Below are positions 1-7,106 of a DNA stretch of 28,188 nt, in pieces. Positions within the stretch are counted from its first letter, which is position 1, and each line of letters begins with the position of its first letter. The position numbers and the translations under genes are program-made. The notes under the pieces were generated by a model. It was not told the origin of the DNA, ran no database searches, and saw nothing but the letters and a program-made list of their open reading frames with translations. The DNA is taken from assembly GCA_965602785.1 (NCBI GenBank), contig CBFDAH010000015.1:1-28188 (forward strand), written 5' to 3'. This DNA is from JBGSLA01 sp965602785. Its GTDB lineage: Bacteria > Desulfobacterota > Desulfobaccia > Desulfobaccales > 0-14-0-80-60-11.

Positions 1-597
1 GTTATGTGCCAGCCCTTTGATGTTAGAATATCGATAAATCTAACTGGTTAGCTCATACTTGGGCATCTTTTAATTTTATGATTTCACATTGACACAAGGA
101 TGTAAGAAGGATCTTCAGCTCGAACCATTTGATTCTCCTAAGCGTTTAAATTAATATAATATTCGATTATATAAACTATCCATCAATTCATAAGATAAAA
201 GGGCTATAATATCCCTTTATGCTATCTGATTATTTATATTTTGATATGGAAAACGAAGCTTAACCATATGATTGTTAAGCACAAGCCTTAAAAATTGTGG
301 TGCATATTCAGAAAACACGGAAATCTAGAGCCACATCTAAGGAGTATGGTTTGCACAGACACATCCAAGGTAGTTTAGCCTTTTCTAAGGATAAAAAGTT
401 TCATACTTAAAAAAAAATGTCAAGTAAAAAGTAAAATTGATACTTAATACACGGTAACTAAAAGAACTTTGACCTATTCTGTTTATTAACTTTCACCTAT
501 AAGTTAATGAAAAGCGGTCAGTAAGCCTGAATTAAAAAATCCTTGGAGCGCACCCGCAGGATATTCAATAGGTTGGAAATAAGGTTGGAAATAAGAG
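1..597. other. AT-rich gene-free region next to tRNA-Glu
   Basis: No open reading frame of useful length is visible on either strand, and base composition is strikingly AT-rich compared with the GC-rich genes that fill the rest of the window. Small structures are present: a 7-bp inverted repeat at 258-280 (arms gcttaac/gttaagc), another at 485-508 (attaact/agttaat) and a tandem repeat of ggttggaaataa at about 570-594. None can be assigned a function. The stretch lies directly beyond the 3' end of a tRNA gene, where integrative elements often insert, so it may be the edge of an acquired island; this is inference only. Confidence 0.6.
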
Positions 598-631
598 AAA
601 AGGGGTTTAGGTAATTCTACCTAAACCCCTT
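598..631 (-). terminator. Rho-independent terminator of tRNA-Glu
   Basis: A perfect 13-bp inverted repeat (601-613 with 618-630) closes a 4-nt loop and extends by at least one more A-T pair. Read on the minus strand it lies immediately after the tRNA CCA end and is followed by a T-rich run (from the a-rich 587-600). It could also act on the plus strand, where TAATTTTTAA follows. Confidence 0.8.
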
Positions 632-640
632 AATTTTTAA

Positions 641-716
641 TGGTAGTCCCAACGGGACTCGAACCCGTGTCTCTGGCGTGAGAGGCCAGTATCCTAGGCC
701 GCTAGACGATGGGACC
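641..716 (-). tRNA. tRNA-Glu (anticodon CTC)
   Basis: On the minus strand the sequence folds into a full cloverleaf. The acceptor stem is GGTCCCA with TGGGACT (G-T wobble at the first pair), the anticodon stem is CTGGC/GCCAG with loop CTCTCAC, giving anticodon CTC (reads GAG), and the T loop is GTTCGAGTC. The CCA end is encoded. Total 76 nt. A terminator hairpin follows directly downstream. Confidence 0.96.
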
Positions 717-755
717 GTATGATTATTACTGGGAGCGTGAATATAGATTAACTTT

Positions 756-792
756 CACCCTCACCCTGACCCTCTCCCTCAAGGGAGAGGGG
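756..792. repeat. Intergenic palindromic repeat (CCCTCTCCCT type)
   Basis: A perfect 10-bp hairpin (CCCTCTCCCT 770-779, AGGGAGAGGG 782-791, 2-nt loop) is preceded by C-rich sequence with repeated CACCCT/GACCCT. A related but diverged element occurs in the opposite orientation at 22065-22100. Repeats of this general wording are common between bacterial genes. It lies beyond the end of mobA and could assist termination. Confidence 0.6.
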
Positions 793-948
793 ATGAAAGG
801 AAGGCTCCATACAGTTAATCAATTTTTTACTCTGAGTAATAACTGTATCTTAACCTGTTTGACCCTGTCAATGGGATAGGCGCGACCCGGGGGATGTCCA
901 GGGCCGCGCCCCCCGGCCTCTCTCCCCAAAAGTCCTGGTGCACCGAGC

Positions 949-1599
949 TCATTCTAATCCGGCCCCCTGACCCCGGGCCTCCATGGCCTCCAGCCGGGCC
1001 AGATCCTGCGGGCGGTTGACGTTGAGAAAACTGGCGCCCTCGGGGTCGAACCTGCCCCACACTTCGGGCTCCCAGACCTGGGGACGGAGACCCTCTAAAA
1101 AAGCAATGAATCTCCGCTGTCCCGGTAAAAACTCCTGAACGCGGGGCAAAAGCCTCACCGCATATAAGCCGGGAAAGGGCTCCAGTCCCCGGGCCGTGCG
1201 GCAGACCAGGGCCGGACGGGAAGTTTTTCCAGCCGCGCCGACCAAGGCTGCAACCAGGGCCGGGGCCAGAAAGGGGGCATCCGCCGCCACCACCAGCACC
1301 CAGGGTGAGCGGGCATAGAACAGGGCCGTGGCCAGGCCGCCCACCGGTCCCTGAAAGGGAACCAGGTCGGTAACCAGGGGAAGCCCCAGACCCAGGTGTT
1401 CCTGGGGATGGTTGGTGACTAGCCACAGGTCCACCACCGCCGGCGCCAGGGCCTCGGCTACCCAGAGAGCCAGGGGTTTGCCACCGAGCCGCAAGGTCAC
1501 CTTGTCCCGGCCCAGACGGCGGCTCGACCCTCCGGCTAGAATCGCGCCGGTCAGGCCGGTGTAGCCAGGAGCGGCTTCAGGTCTGGGTGAGGAACTCAT
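949..1599 (-). CDS. mobA: Molybdenum cofactor guanylyltransferase MobA
   Basis: MobA transfers GMP from GTP to molybdopterin to make the guanine dinucleotide cofactor used by enzymes such as formate dehydrogenase, in the cytoplasm. The N-terminal nucleotide-binding signature (GAILAGGSSRRLGRDK, then a conserved GGKPL) is intact; a central VAADAPFL replaces the usual DxPF metal-site motif, and the C-terminus has the family's LNVNRPQDL. Length of 216 residues is normal. ATG at 1599 is chosen; an in-frame GTG at 1623 would add eight residues. Both starts lie inside the end of mobB, so translation is probably coupled. A nearby IspD/GlmU-type nucleotidyltransferase is the main alternative, but the mobB partner makes MobA much more likely. 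Confidence 0.9.
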   Translation of the reverse strand: MSSSPRPEAAPGYTGLTGAILAGGSSRRLGRDKVTLRLGGKPLALWVAEALAPAVVDLWLVTNHPQEHLGLGLPLVTDLVPFQGPVGGLATALFYARSPWVLVVAADAPFLAPALVAALVGAAGKTSRPALVCRTARGLEPFPGLYAVRLLPRVQEFLPGQRRFIAFLEGLRPQVWEPEVWGRFDPEGASFLNVNRPQDLARLEAMEARGQGAGLE

Positions 1600-2119
1600 G
1601 AAGGCAGCGCCCCAATTCTTCACCCTGATGGGGCTGAAAGACCGGCAGCCGGGTCTTCAGCGGTGTGTCGCTGACCAGGGCGATAAGGTGGGGATAGTCA
1701 GGCGCCTCGTCCCCTTCATCCGGCCCCAGAACCGCCACCTTGGGGAAAGGCCCGCTCTTATAGCCCTCCACCAGAACCATATCGGCTTCGGCGGCGAGAG
1801 TCTCCAGCACCATCTCCAGGGGCGGCTCTCCGGGGAAAGCCCGGGTGACCTGCAGCACTCCCCGGGCGGCCAGGGCCACCGTTTGGGCCCCGGCCTGGCG
1901 GTACCGCCAGGTGTCTTTGCCTTCGTCCCCCAGATCTAGATCAGAGTGGTGACTGTGCTTGAGGACGGCCACTCGTAAGCCCCGGGCGGCCAGGCAGGGG
2001 AGCAGTCGACAGATGAGCTCAGTTTTCCCCGAATTGGAGTGGCCCACGATGGCCACGGCTTTTCTGAAAACGGCAGGATTGCCAGGGTGGACGGTGTCGG
2101 GCTCAGGAGGAGGGGTCAT
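1577..2119 (-). CDS. mobB: Molybdopterin-guanine dinucleotide biosynthesis adaptor MobB
   Basis: MobB is a small P-loop GTP-binding protein that assists MobA in nucleotide attachment to molybdopterin. The Walker A motif GHSNSGKT lies near the N-terminus, followed by the family's VLKHSHHSDLDLGDEGKDTWR segment (here split for reading: VLKHSHH, then GKDTWRYRQAGA) and VLVEGYK, the characteristic switch-like motif. ATG at 2119 is chosen because it overlaps the TGA stop of the upstream regulator as ATGA; a longer frame to 2206 runs through the regulator gene. The 3' end overlaps the start of mobA. Length of about 180 residues fits the family. Confidence 0.92.
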   Translation of the reverse strand: MTPPPEPDTVHPGNPAVFRKAVAIVGHSNSGKTELICRLLPCLAARGLRVAVLKHSHHSDLDLGDEGKDTWRYRQAGAQTVALAARGVLQVTRAFPGEPPLEMVLETLAAEADMVLVEGYKSGPFPKVAVLGPDEGDEAPDYPHLIALVSDTPLKTRLPVFQPHQGEELGRCLHEFLTQT

Positions 2120-2562
2120 TCCGAGGATGGGACTCTTTCCAGAATCTTTATTCTCTTGACATCCCGGTTGAGGTACACGGCGCACCGTTCGCAGGGCCCG
2201 TTGCACAGGGTTTCTTTGTATTCCCGCACTTCATAGCAGGGACGCCAGGGCAGCTGGAAGGCCGGGCATTTTTCCTTGTCCGGACAGTCGAAGATGTTCC
2301 AACAGGGGGCCAACACCAAGAGGTTGCGCAGGCAGGCCAACGTGAAACCCCGCTCGTGGATGAGGAGGTTGATTTGCTGGATCTGCCTGACGTCAAAGGG
2401 GGAATAGAGCCGGTTGTTGGTGTTCATCTCCCGAACAGGCTTGATGAACCCCTCTTTTTCATACTCCCGGATGCGCTTCTGGGATAGGTTCACCACACGG
2501 GAGACGTCGTTGATGAGATAGAGGTCCCCCTGGCGGACCAGCTTATTTTTTCCTCGGGGCAT
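2116..2562 (-). CDS. MerR-family regulator with Cys-rich C-terminus
   Basis: The first 75 or so residues are a MerR-type winged helix-turn-helix: LINDVSRVVNLSQKRIREYE followed by KEGFIKP, the recognition NNRLYS and the FDVRQIQQI helix. The C-terminal half lacks a usual dimer coiled coil and effector domain and instead carries seven cysteines (CWNIFDC, EKC, PCYE, LCNGPCERC), which suggests binding of a metal or an iron-sulfur cluster. The gene is first in an overlapping set with mobB and mobA (4-bp ATGA overlap), so it may sense molybdenum supply, redox state or metal stress; this is inference. Seen: fold motifs and cysteines. Known: MerR proteins commonly use cysteines as sensors. Confidence 0.85.
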   Translation of the reverse strand: MPRGKNKLVRQGDLYLINDVSRVVNLSQKRIREYEKEGFIKPVREMNTNNRLYSPFDVRQIQQINLLIHERGFTLACLRNLLVLAPCWNIFDCPDKEKCPAFQLPWRPCYEVREYKETLCNGPCERCAVYLNRDVKRIKILERVPSSE

Positions 2563-2640
2563 TGTCTAGTCTAAAAGAAATAACGTTTAAAGATAAGTTA
2601 CCCAAAAAAACCTGGAAATTCAAGAAAAAATAACATTTTA
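2563..2640 (-). promoter_or_regulatory. Probable promoter region of the merR-mobBA operon
   Basis: The 78 bases upstream of the MerR-type gene are sharply AT-rich beside GC-rich genes, as expected for a promoter. A short dyad taac(12 nt)gtta at 2581-2600 could be an operator, since MerR proteins often autoregulate, but it is short and no clear -35/-10 pair is assigned. Confidence 0.35.
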
Positions 2641-2882
2641 TCAAGTGGCTTGGGTATCTCGCGGCACCGGCGCGGGAAGGCCGACCGGTCTCTGGCGAAA
2701 GCCTCCCTTAGGGGACCTCTTACCCGCGTGTTTATCGACAAATCACCTCAAGTATGCTTAAATCTCTCCTGCGTCCCCACCAAGCCGTTCAGGCCTGCCG
2801 GGACGCCCGTTAGGGATCAGGGGTCAGTCCCCCGGTCCTGACCCGAGAGCATCCTCAGACGCTAGCACAGGAGGACCACCAT
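2641..2882. other. Divergent intergenic region upstream of the hpf-like gene
   Basis: This 240-base spacer holds no convincing gene; a 63-codon frame at 2650-2841 lacks a ribosome site and any recognisable product. A 7-bp hairpin (GGGTCAG 2821-2827, CTGACCC 2838-2844) lies in the likely leader of the downstream gene, and a strong ribosome binding site (ACAGGAGGA) starts near 2868. A cold-shock or stationary-phase leader is possible but not shown. Confidence 0.4.
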
Positions 2883-3416
2883 ATGGCTCCCCGGGATGTC
2901 CATATCAAAGGCCGGAACCTGGAAATCCTTCCCGAGTGGCGGGAAAAAATCGAGGCGGAACTGGACCGCCTGGAGAAACACACCAGCGAGCCCATCCTCC
3001 ACGCCCGGGTGGAACTCATCGGCACCGGCCATCACCGCCATGGCGCCTTCGAAATCCACCTGGTGGCCTCCCTCCCCCACCACACCCTCACCGTAAAGAG
3101 CCAGGGAGAATATGTCCTGCCCCTGATCGTGGAGGCCTTCAAATCCCTGGACCGACGTCTCCGGGAACACTCCCGCATCCGCCAGCAAAAGGTGAAAGTC
3201 CACGAGGAACACATCTGGCGAGGACAGATCGCCCGGGTCTTCCCGGAGGAAGAGTATGGCTTTATCGCCACCCCGGCGGGCACCGACGTCTACTTCCACG
3301 CCAACGCCCTGAAAAAAGGCGCCTTCGAGAAACTCAAGGAGGGCATCGCCGTGGAATTCGGCCAGGAAGAGGGCGATAAAGGACCCCAGGCCACCTGGGT
3401 GCGGGTGGTGGAGTGA
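2883..3416 (+). CDS. Ribosome hibernation factor (HPF/RaiA) fused to a cold-shock domain
   Basis: Residues 1 to about 105 resemble the HPF/RaiA/YfiA family, which binds the 30S decoding centre and silences ribosomes: an early strand with DVHIKGRNLE, a helix, the HARVELIG and AFEIHLVA strands, and a final helix with the typical DRRLREH. Residues about 112-177 are a CspA/S1-like oligonucleotide-binding domain: GQIARVFPEEEYGFI matches the RNP1 region and DVYFHANAL matches the RNP2 VFFH region. ATG at 2883 follows GGAGGACCACCAT at good spacing. It stands alone, in the opposite direction from the mob set. The role in stress or stationary-phase translation is inferred from family knowledge. Confidence 0.88.
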   Translation: MAPRDVHIKGRNLEILPEWREKIEAELDRLEKHTSEPILHARVELIGTGHHRHGAFEIHLVASLPHHTLTVKSQGEYVLPLIVEAFKSLDRRLREHSRIRQQKVKVHEEHIWRGQIARVFPEEEYGFIATPAGTDVYFHANALKKGAFEKLKEGIAVEFGQEEGDKGPQATWVRVVE

Positions 3417-3434
3417 GGGGAAACGGTTTTTGTA

Positions 3435-3490
3435 GGGGAGGGGGCTAAGGGGCGCGGCCCCACACCCCCTCCCCCAATCCCTTAGGGGGT
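3435..3490 (-). repeat. GC-rich palindromic repeat, copy A
   Basis: Hairpin arms GGGGAGGGGGC and CCCCCTCCCC enclose GGGGCGCGGCCCC. Read on the minus strand it matches copies C, F and G (CCCCTAAGGG, then a G/A-rich arm, a CCGCG loop and a C/T-rich arm). It lies just beyond the hpf-like gene and may double as a terminator. Confidence 0.75.
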
Positions 3491-3498
3491 GAACTTAA

Positions 3499-3533
3499 CG
3501 TGAGAGTTCCTGCCGCAGGCAGCGACTCTCACG
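3499..3533. terminator. Hairpin between converging genes
   Basis: Outer arms CGTGAGAGT and ACTCTCACG (3499-3507 and 3525-3533) enclose an inner CCTGC/GCAGG stem. It lies between the plus-strand hpf-like gene and the end of the minus-strand 370-residue gene. No U-run follows, so it may be a transcript end-protecting structure rather than a classic terminator. Confidence 0.45.
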
Positions 3534-3537
3534 GCCC

Positions 3538-4635
3538 TTAAGCGGGTTGGGAGGGGGGTGTGGGGGGGGGGCAGGGGCCACAGGTCCCAGGCCCACCCCC
3601 CACAAATTTACATCTCTCCCACACCCCCCGTAAGCGGTCTTGTTGTTCCGGGCCGGTCCAGCAGGCTTTCACCAAACCTTTCAGCCAGCCTTTTATGGCG
3701 TCTTTATCTGGCGGCTCCAGGTTCCCCAGGTCATTTTTTTGCTGCCGGGGTCGGGCCAGTTTCTTGAGAAGGGCCACTTTTTCCTGGTCTTCCAGGTCCC
3801 GGGCTTTGAGGATGAGCTTCAGGATATAGGCGGCCGCCTCCCCCGGCAGGTCGCCATTTTCCTCCAGGGCCAGGTTGAGCAGTTCTTGCACGCCCACCTG
3901 GTAGCGCCGGACTATTCTTAAATTGGGAGACCGCCGGCTATAGAGGCGGATGGCCTCTTCCCCCACCACGGTGACCACCTTGGCCAGGAAAAGCCGGGAC
4001 AGGACTTCCCGGCTGCCGGTGTAAGCAGCCCGTCTGCCCCAGTACCAGGGGTTGACCAGGTTTTTCGCCGCCCACGCCCAGTTGGCCACCCGGTACAGGT
4101 GGTGGCGTCTGAGAAACTGGTAGACCGGATGCTCCTTGACCTTCTGGTAGGCGTCATGCAGGAACAAAACGGTGGACAGGTCCACGTCCTTCAGGGGGCG
4201 GAACGGCAGGGTCTCCATCCAGGCGCCCAGGCGCACCCCCACCCGGCGGTACAGGGTCACCAGATCGGCCAGGGAGGCCTTCAGTTCCGGGCGTTCTTCC
4301 TCCGGATGATAAATTCCGGCAATCTCCCGCACCAGAGCCTGGGAGAGGTCGTTGAGCGCCGTAAAACTGAACTGGGTGTCAGGCCAGAGCTTCAGGAGGT
4401 AGCGGCGGCGGTGGTCCCGGAGGAGGCCCAGAGCCGTTTCATCCTCGGGGCGGGGGTCCGGCAGATTGATCTCCAGCTCCTCGGGCCTGATTTCTTCCCG
4501 GACCAGGGCCGCCAACAGACTCTGCCTGGCCCAGCGCCGCATGAGGACCAGGGAGGTCCCCCAGAGGGCCGCCACCCCCAAGAAAATCCAGACCCACCAG
4601 GAGTCACGGAAAAAGTTTAGAAAAGTAGAAGCCAT
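3538..4635 (-). CDS. Unrecognised single-helix membrane protein downstream of otsA
   Basis: I do not recognise a family. The protein has one N-terminal transmembrane segment (WWVWIFLGVAALWGTSLVL, about residues 12-31) followed by a long cytoplasmic, helical, charged region with many Arg/Glu/Leu and a short WGRRAAYTGSREV stretch. ATG at 4635 is chosen; an in-frame GTG at 4650 would add five residues. It begins just after the otsA stop, so it is likely cotranscribed and perhaps coupled. The last 25 or so residues are Gly/Pro/Cys-rich (GGGPGTCGPCPPPTPP) and are encoded by copy B of the GC-rich intergenic repeat, so the native C-terminus was probably lost or extended. Function unknown. Confidence 0.75.
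   Translation of the reverse strand: MASTFLNFFRDSWWVWIFLGVAALWGTSLVLMRRWARQSLLAALVREEIRPEELEINLPDPRPEDETALGLLRDHRRRYLLKLWPDTQFSFTALNDLSQALVREIAGIYHPEEERPELKASLADLVTLYRRVGVRLGAWMETLPFRPLKDVDLSTVLFLHDAYQKVKEHPVYQFLRRHHLYRVANWAWAAKNLVNPWYWGRRAAYTGSREVLSRLFLAKVVTVVGEEAIRLYSRRSPNLRIVRRYQVGVQELLNLALEENGDLPGEAAAYILKLILKARDLEDQEKVALLKKLARPRQQKNDLGNLEPPDKDAIKGWLKGLVKACWTGPEQQDRLRGVWERCKFVGGGPGTCGPCPPPTPPSQPA
3544..3610 (+). repeat. GC-rich palindromic repeat, copy B (inside the 3' end of a gene)
   Basis: Arms GTGGGGGG (from 3560) and CCCCCCAC (to 3603) flank GCAGGGG and a CCCAGGC segment, matching the core of the repeat family. It overlaps the last codons of the minus-strand gene at 3538-4635. Confidence 0.75.
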
Positions 4636-4652
4636 GGAACCGGAAGGCACCC

Positions 4653-6149
4653 TCAGATTTGGGCCCGCAGTTGCTCCTCTTGGGTAAGATGGGTGAGTGA
4701 AATGAGATATTCCATGGCCCAGTGAAAGATGTTGTGCTCCCGCACCCAGTTTCGCATATTCTCCATCCTGGCGGCCTGCTCTGCCTCAGCACCTTCCAGG
4801 GCTTCGAAGATGGCGTCGGCGATATCCTCGGGATGATAGGGGTTGACGTGATACGCGCCGGTCAACTCCCGGGCCGAACCGGTAAAGGCGCTTAAAATCA
4901 GGGCCCCCCGCTGGTCCACCCGGCTGGCCACGAATTCCTTGGCCACCAGGTTCATGCCGTCATGCAGGGAACTCACCACCATGACGTCCGCCAGGCGGAA
5001 GAAGGGCACGATGTCCTCCTGGGAAAGGTGCCCCTTGTGCACGATGAGTGGTTTCCAGCGGCCCTGGCGGTACTTGCTGTTGATTCTCTCTTCAAGGTAA
5101 TCAACCTGGGCGTTCAGGTATTTATATTTTTGGATGTGCACCCGGGAGATGGGGCCCAGTTGCAGGAAGGTAAAGCGTCCCAGGTACTGGGGGTATTTCT
5201 GGAAAAAAATGTCCACCGCCCGCAACCTTTCCGGGATGCCTTTGGTATAGTCGAAGCGGTCCAGACCCAGGCCCAGCTTGACGCCGTGCAAGTTGAACCG
5301 GCGGCGCAGTTCCTCCATGAGTTCCGTGGTGCGGGGCGAGGAGGACATGGTTTCAAAGCGCTCGAAATCAATACTGATGGGGAAGGGGCGCACCCAGGTC
5401 TCCTTGCCGGCCCGGATGATGGCAAATTTTTCCCATTTCACCCGGCACTCCAGGGTGCGTTCCACGGTGTCGAAAAAGTTGTTGCAGTGATATTGCAGGT
5501 GGAACCCCAGGAGGTCGTTCCCCAGCAGGCCCTCCAGGATCTCGTTGGCCCAGGGGCAGACGCGGAACACTTCGAAGTTGGGCCAGGGGATGTGCCAGAA
5601 CTGGCAGACCAACAGCGAGGGGTCGTGTTCTTTGAGCATTTGGGGCAGCAGGGCGAAGTGGTAGTCCTGGATGAAGACAATGGTGGGTTTATTACCCACC
5701 TCAGAGAGGATGGCGTCGGCGAACTTGCGGTTCACCGCCCGGTAGGTTTCCCACTGACGGCTGACAAATTGGGGGCGGATGTAAACGATATGGCACAGGG
5801 GCCACAGGGCTTCATTGGAAAAGCCGTAGTAGTAATCCAGTTCCTCCTCGCGGGTGAGCCACACCCGGCGCAGCCGATACTTGGGGTCCTGAGGAGGGAC
5901 CATGATGGTATCCTGGCCCGCCATGGCTTCATGGTCGGCTTCGCCGCTGCCGCTGGCCACCCAGGTGCCTCCGCAGGTCTGCATGAGGGAGTCCAGCGCA
6001 ATAGACATGCCGCTGGCCGGCATGATGACTTCCACCTCCCCGCCCCGGTACACGTGCATATAAGGCTCCCGGTTGGACACCAGGATCAACTGGTAGTCCT
6101 TCAGCTTATCTTGGACGAGACCCTTCAGGCGTTCCTTGTCCCAAAGCAT
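4653..6149 (-). CDS. otsA: Trehalose-6-phosphate synthase-like glycosyltransferase (GT20)
   Basis: Enzymes of this family join glucose from a nucleotide sugar to glucose-6-phosphate, giving trehalose-6-phosphate. Visible landmarks in order: SNREPYMH at the N-terminus, GGTWVASGSGEAD, the central IQDYHFALLPQML and FWHIPWPNFE, the phosphate/nucleotide-sugar site GLDRFDYTKGIPERL, and HDGMNLVAKEFVA near the C-terminus. The 498-residue length is typical. ATG at 6149 has GGGAG five bases upstream. SNREPY in place of the SNRLPV of E. coli OtsA marks a divergent subgroup, and a related acceptor such as glycerol-3-phosphate (glucosylglycerol-phosphate synthase) cannot be excluded. The phosphatase gene otsB lies 156 bases upstream on the same strand, which supports an osmolyte or desiccation role. 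Confidence 0.9.
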   Translation of the reverse strand: MLWDKERLKGLVQDKLKDYQLILVSNREPYMHVYRGGEVEVIMPASGMSIALDSLMQTCGGTWVASGSGEADHEAMAGQDTIMVPPQDPKYRLRRVWLTREEELDYYYGFSNEALWPLCHIVYIRPQFVSRQWETYRAVNRKFADAILSEVGNKPTIVFIQDYHFALLPQMLKEHDPSLLVCQFWHIPWPNFEVFRVCPWANEILEGLLGNDLLGFHLQYHCNNFFDTVERTLECRVKWEKFAIIRAGKETWVRPFPISIDFERFETMSSSPRTTELMEELRRRFNLHGVKLGLGLDRFDYTKGIPERLRAVDIFFQKYPQYLGRFTFLQLGPISRVHIQKYKYLNAQVDYLEERINSKYRQGRWKPLIVHKGHLSQEDIVPFFRLADVMVVSSLHDGMNLVAKEFVASRVDQRGALILSAFTGSARELTGAYHVNPYHPEDIADAIFEALEGAEAEQAARMENMRNWVREHNIFHWAMEYLISLTHLTQEEQLRAQI

Positions 6150-6305
6150 ATGATCTCCCTTCCTGGAAGCCTCGGCCTGCCATGAGGTGATGGCCGGGTT
6201 GGTCTGAAAATGTCGTCAGGGTGAGGGAATCCCGAAGCGGCAGGAAGTGGCGGCGGCGTCTATGCCAACTGTGGCACAGAGGTCAGGGGCAAGCCGATCC
6301 GGGCT

Positions 6306-7106
6306 TCACCCTTTCGGTTGGTTCTCCTCCGAGTGCGTCAGTGAGGTTAAAAAGGTGAGCACGGCCGGAGGATTTTTTAGAAAATAGTCCGACGCGGTTA
6401 CCGTACCGGTAGTCCCTACTTTGATGGTCAAGCCTCTGCCCTTGAGGGCCTGAAAGGCGCTTTCGTCGGTGGTATCGTCCCCTAAATATACCGGAAAAAG
6501 GTGGGAAAATCCAGCGGATGCCAGGATTTCCAAAACGGCGGCGCCCTTGGAGACGCCCTGGGGCAAAACCTCCATCACCTTGCGGCCCCAGATGACTTCA
6601 AAAGGACCGGAGTTCACCACCTCCTGGACCCATTTGTCCAAAATCGTCAGAAGGCGGGCGGCCTGGTCCGGCGCGGCCTCCCGGTAATGGAGAGCCACTC
6701 CCTGGGGTTTTTGCTCCAGGCGCCAGCCGCTGAGCCCCGCCAAGCGGGACGTCAAGTCTCTCGCCAGAGTTTCCGGCTTGGCGGCGAGCTTAGCCGTTCC
6801 GCTTCTCACCCAATCCCGGTCCGCCACCCAGCCTTCTCCCCCGTGGGACCCCACGAAATTGAGGTCAGAAAGAGGGAGTAAAGCCCGCAATTCCCGGAGG
6901 GGACGGCCCGAGATGATCATTACTTCGAAGTTCTCTATGGCCGTGAGTCTCTCTAAAACTTCGAGAAGCTCGGGGGTGGGGGTGGCCTTTCCCGGCCAGG
7001 GCGCAATTTCCACCAGGGTGCCGTCATAGTCCAACAGCAGCAGCAGACCGCGCCCCTGCCTCTGGCGATGAACCTCTGCGCTTAAGGTTAAAATGTCCAT
7101 GTTCAT
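6306..7106 (-). CDS. otsB: Trehalose-6-phosphate phosphatase (HAD family)
   Basis: This enzyme removes phosphate from trehalose-6-phosphate (or a similar sugar phosphate) after OtsA. HAD motifs are complete: LLDYDGTL near residues 24-31 with the nucleophile and acid Asp pair, IISGRP as motif II, and GDDTTDESAF as the Mg-binding motif; the FVGSHGGEGW cap segment is typical of the family. At 266 residues it is full length. The ATG at 7106 overlaps the stop of the ABC ATPase gene as ATGA; a second ATG at 7100 is an alternative. No clear ribosome site is seen because copy C of the GC-rich repeat sits directly upstream, so coupling to the upstream gene is likely. Confidence 0.92.
   Translation of the reverse strand: MNMDILTLSAEVHRQRQGRGLLLLLDYDGTLVEIAPWPGKATPTPELLEVLERLTAIENFEVMIISGRPLRELRALLPLSDLNFVGSHGGEGWVADRDWVRSGTAKLAAKPETLARDLTSRLAGLSGWRLEQKPQGVALHYREAAPDQAARLLTILDKWVQEVVNSGPFEVIWGRKVMEVLPQGVSKGAAVLEILASAGFSHLFPVYLGDDTTDESAFQALKGRGLTIKVGTTGTVTASDYFLKNPPAVLTFLTSLTHSEENQPKG

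Noticed and set aside
469..503. TTGACC and TATAAG as a promoter in the AT-rich region.
   Set aside because: The spacing of 23 bases is too long and no gene follows.
570..594. Two tandem ggttggaaataa units as a possible CRISPR start.
   Set aside because: Only two adjacent short copies with no spacers.
2650..2841. A 63-codon plus-strand frame upstream of the hpf-like gene.
   Set aside because: No ribosome site, no recognisable product; it lies in a leader region.
4962..6185. A 407-codon plus-strand frame opposite otsA.
   Set aside because: It is the antisense shadow of a GC-rich gene, with low-complexity Gly/His/Gln content and no ribosome site.
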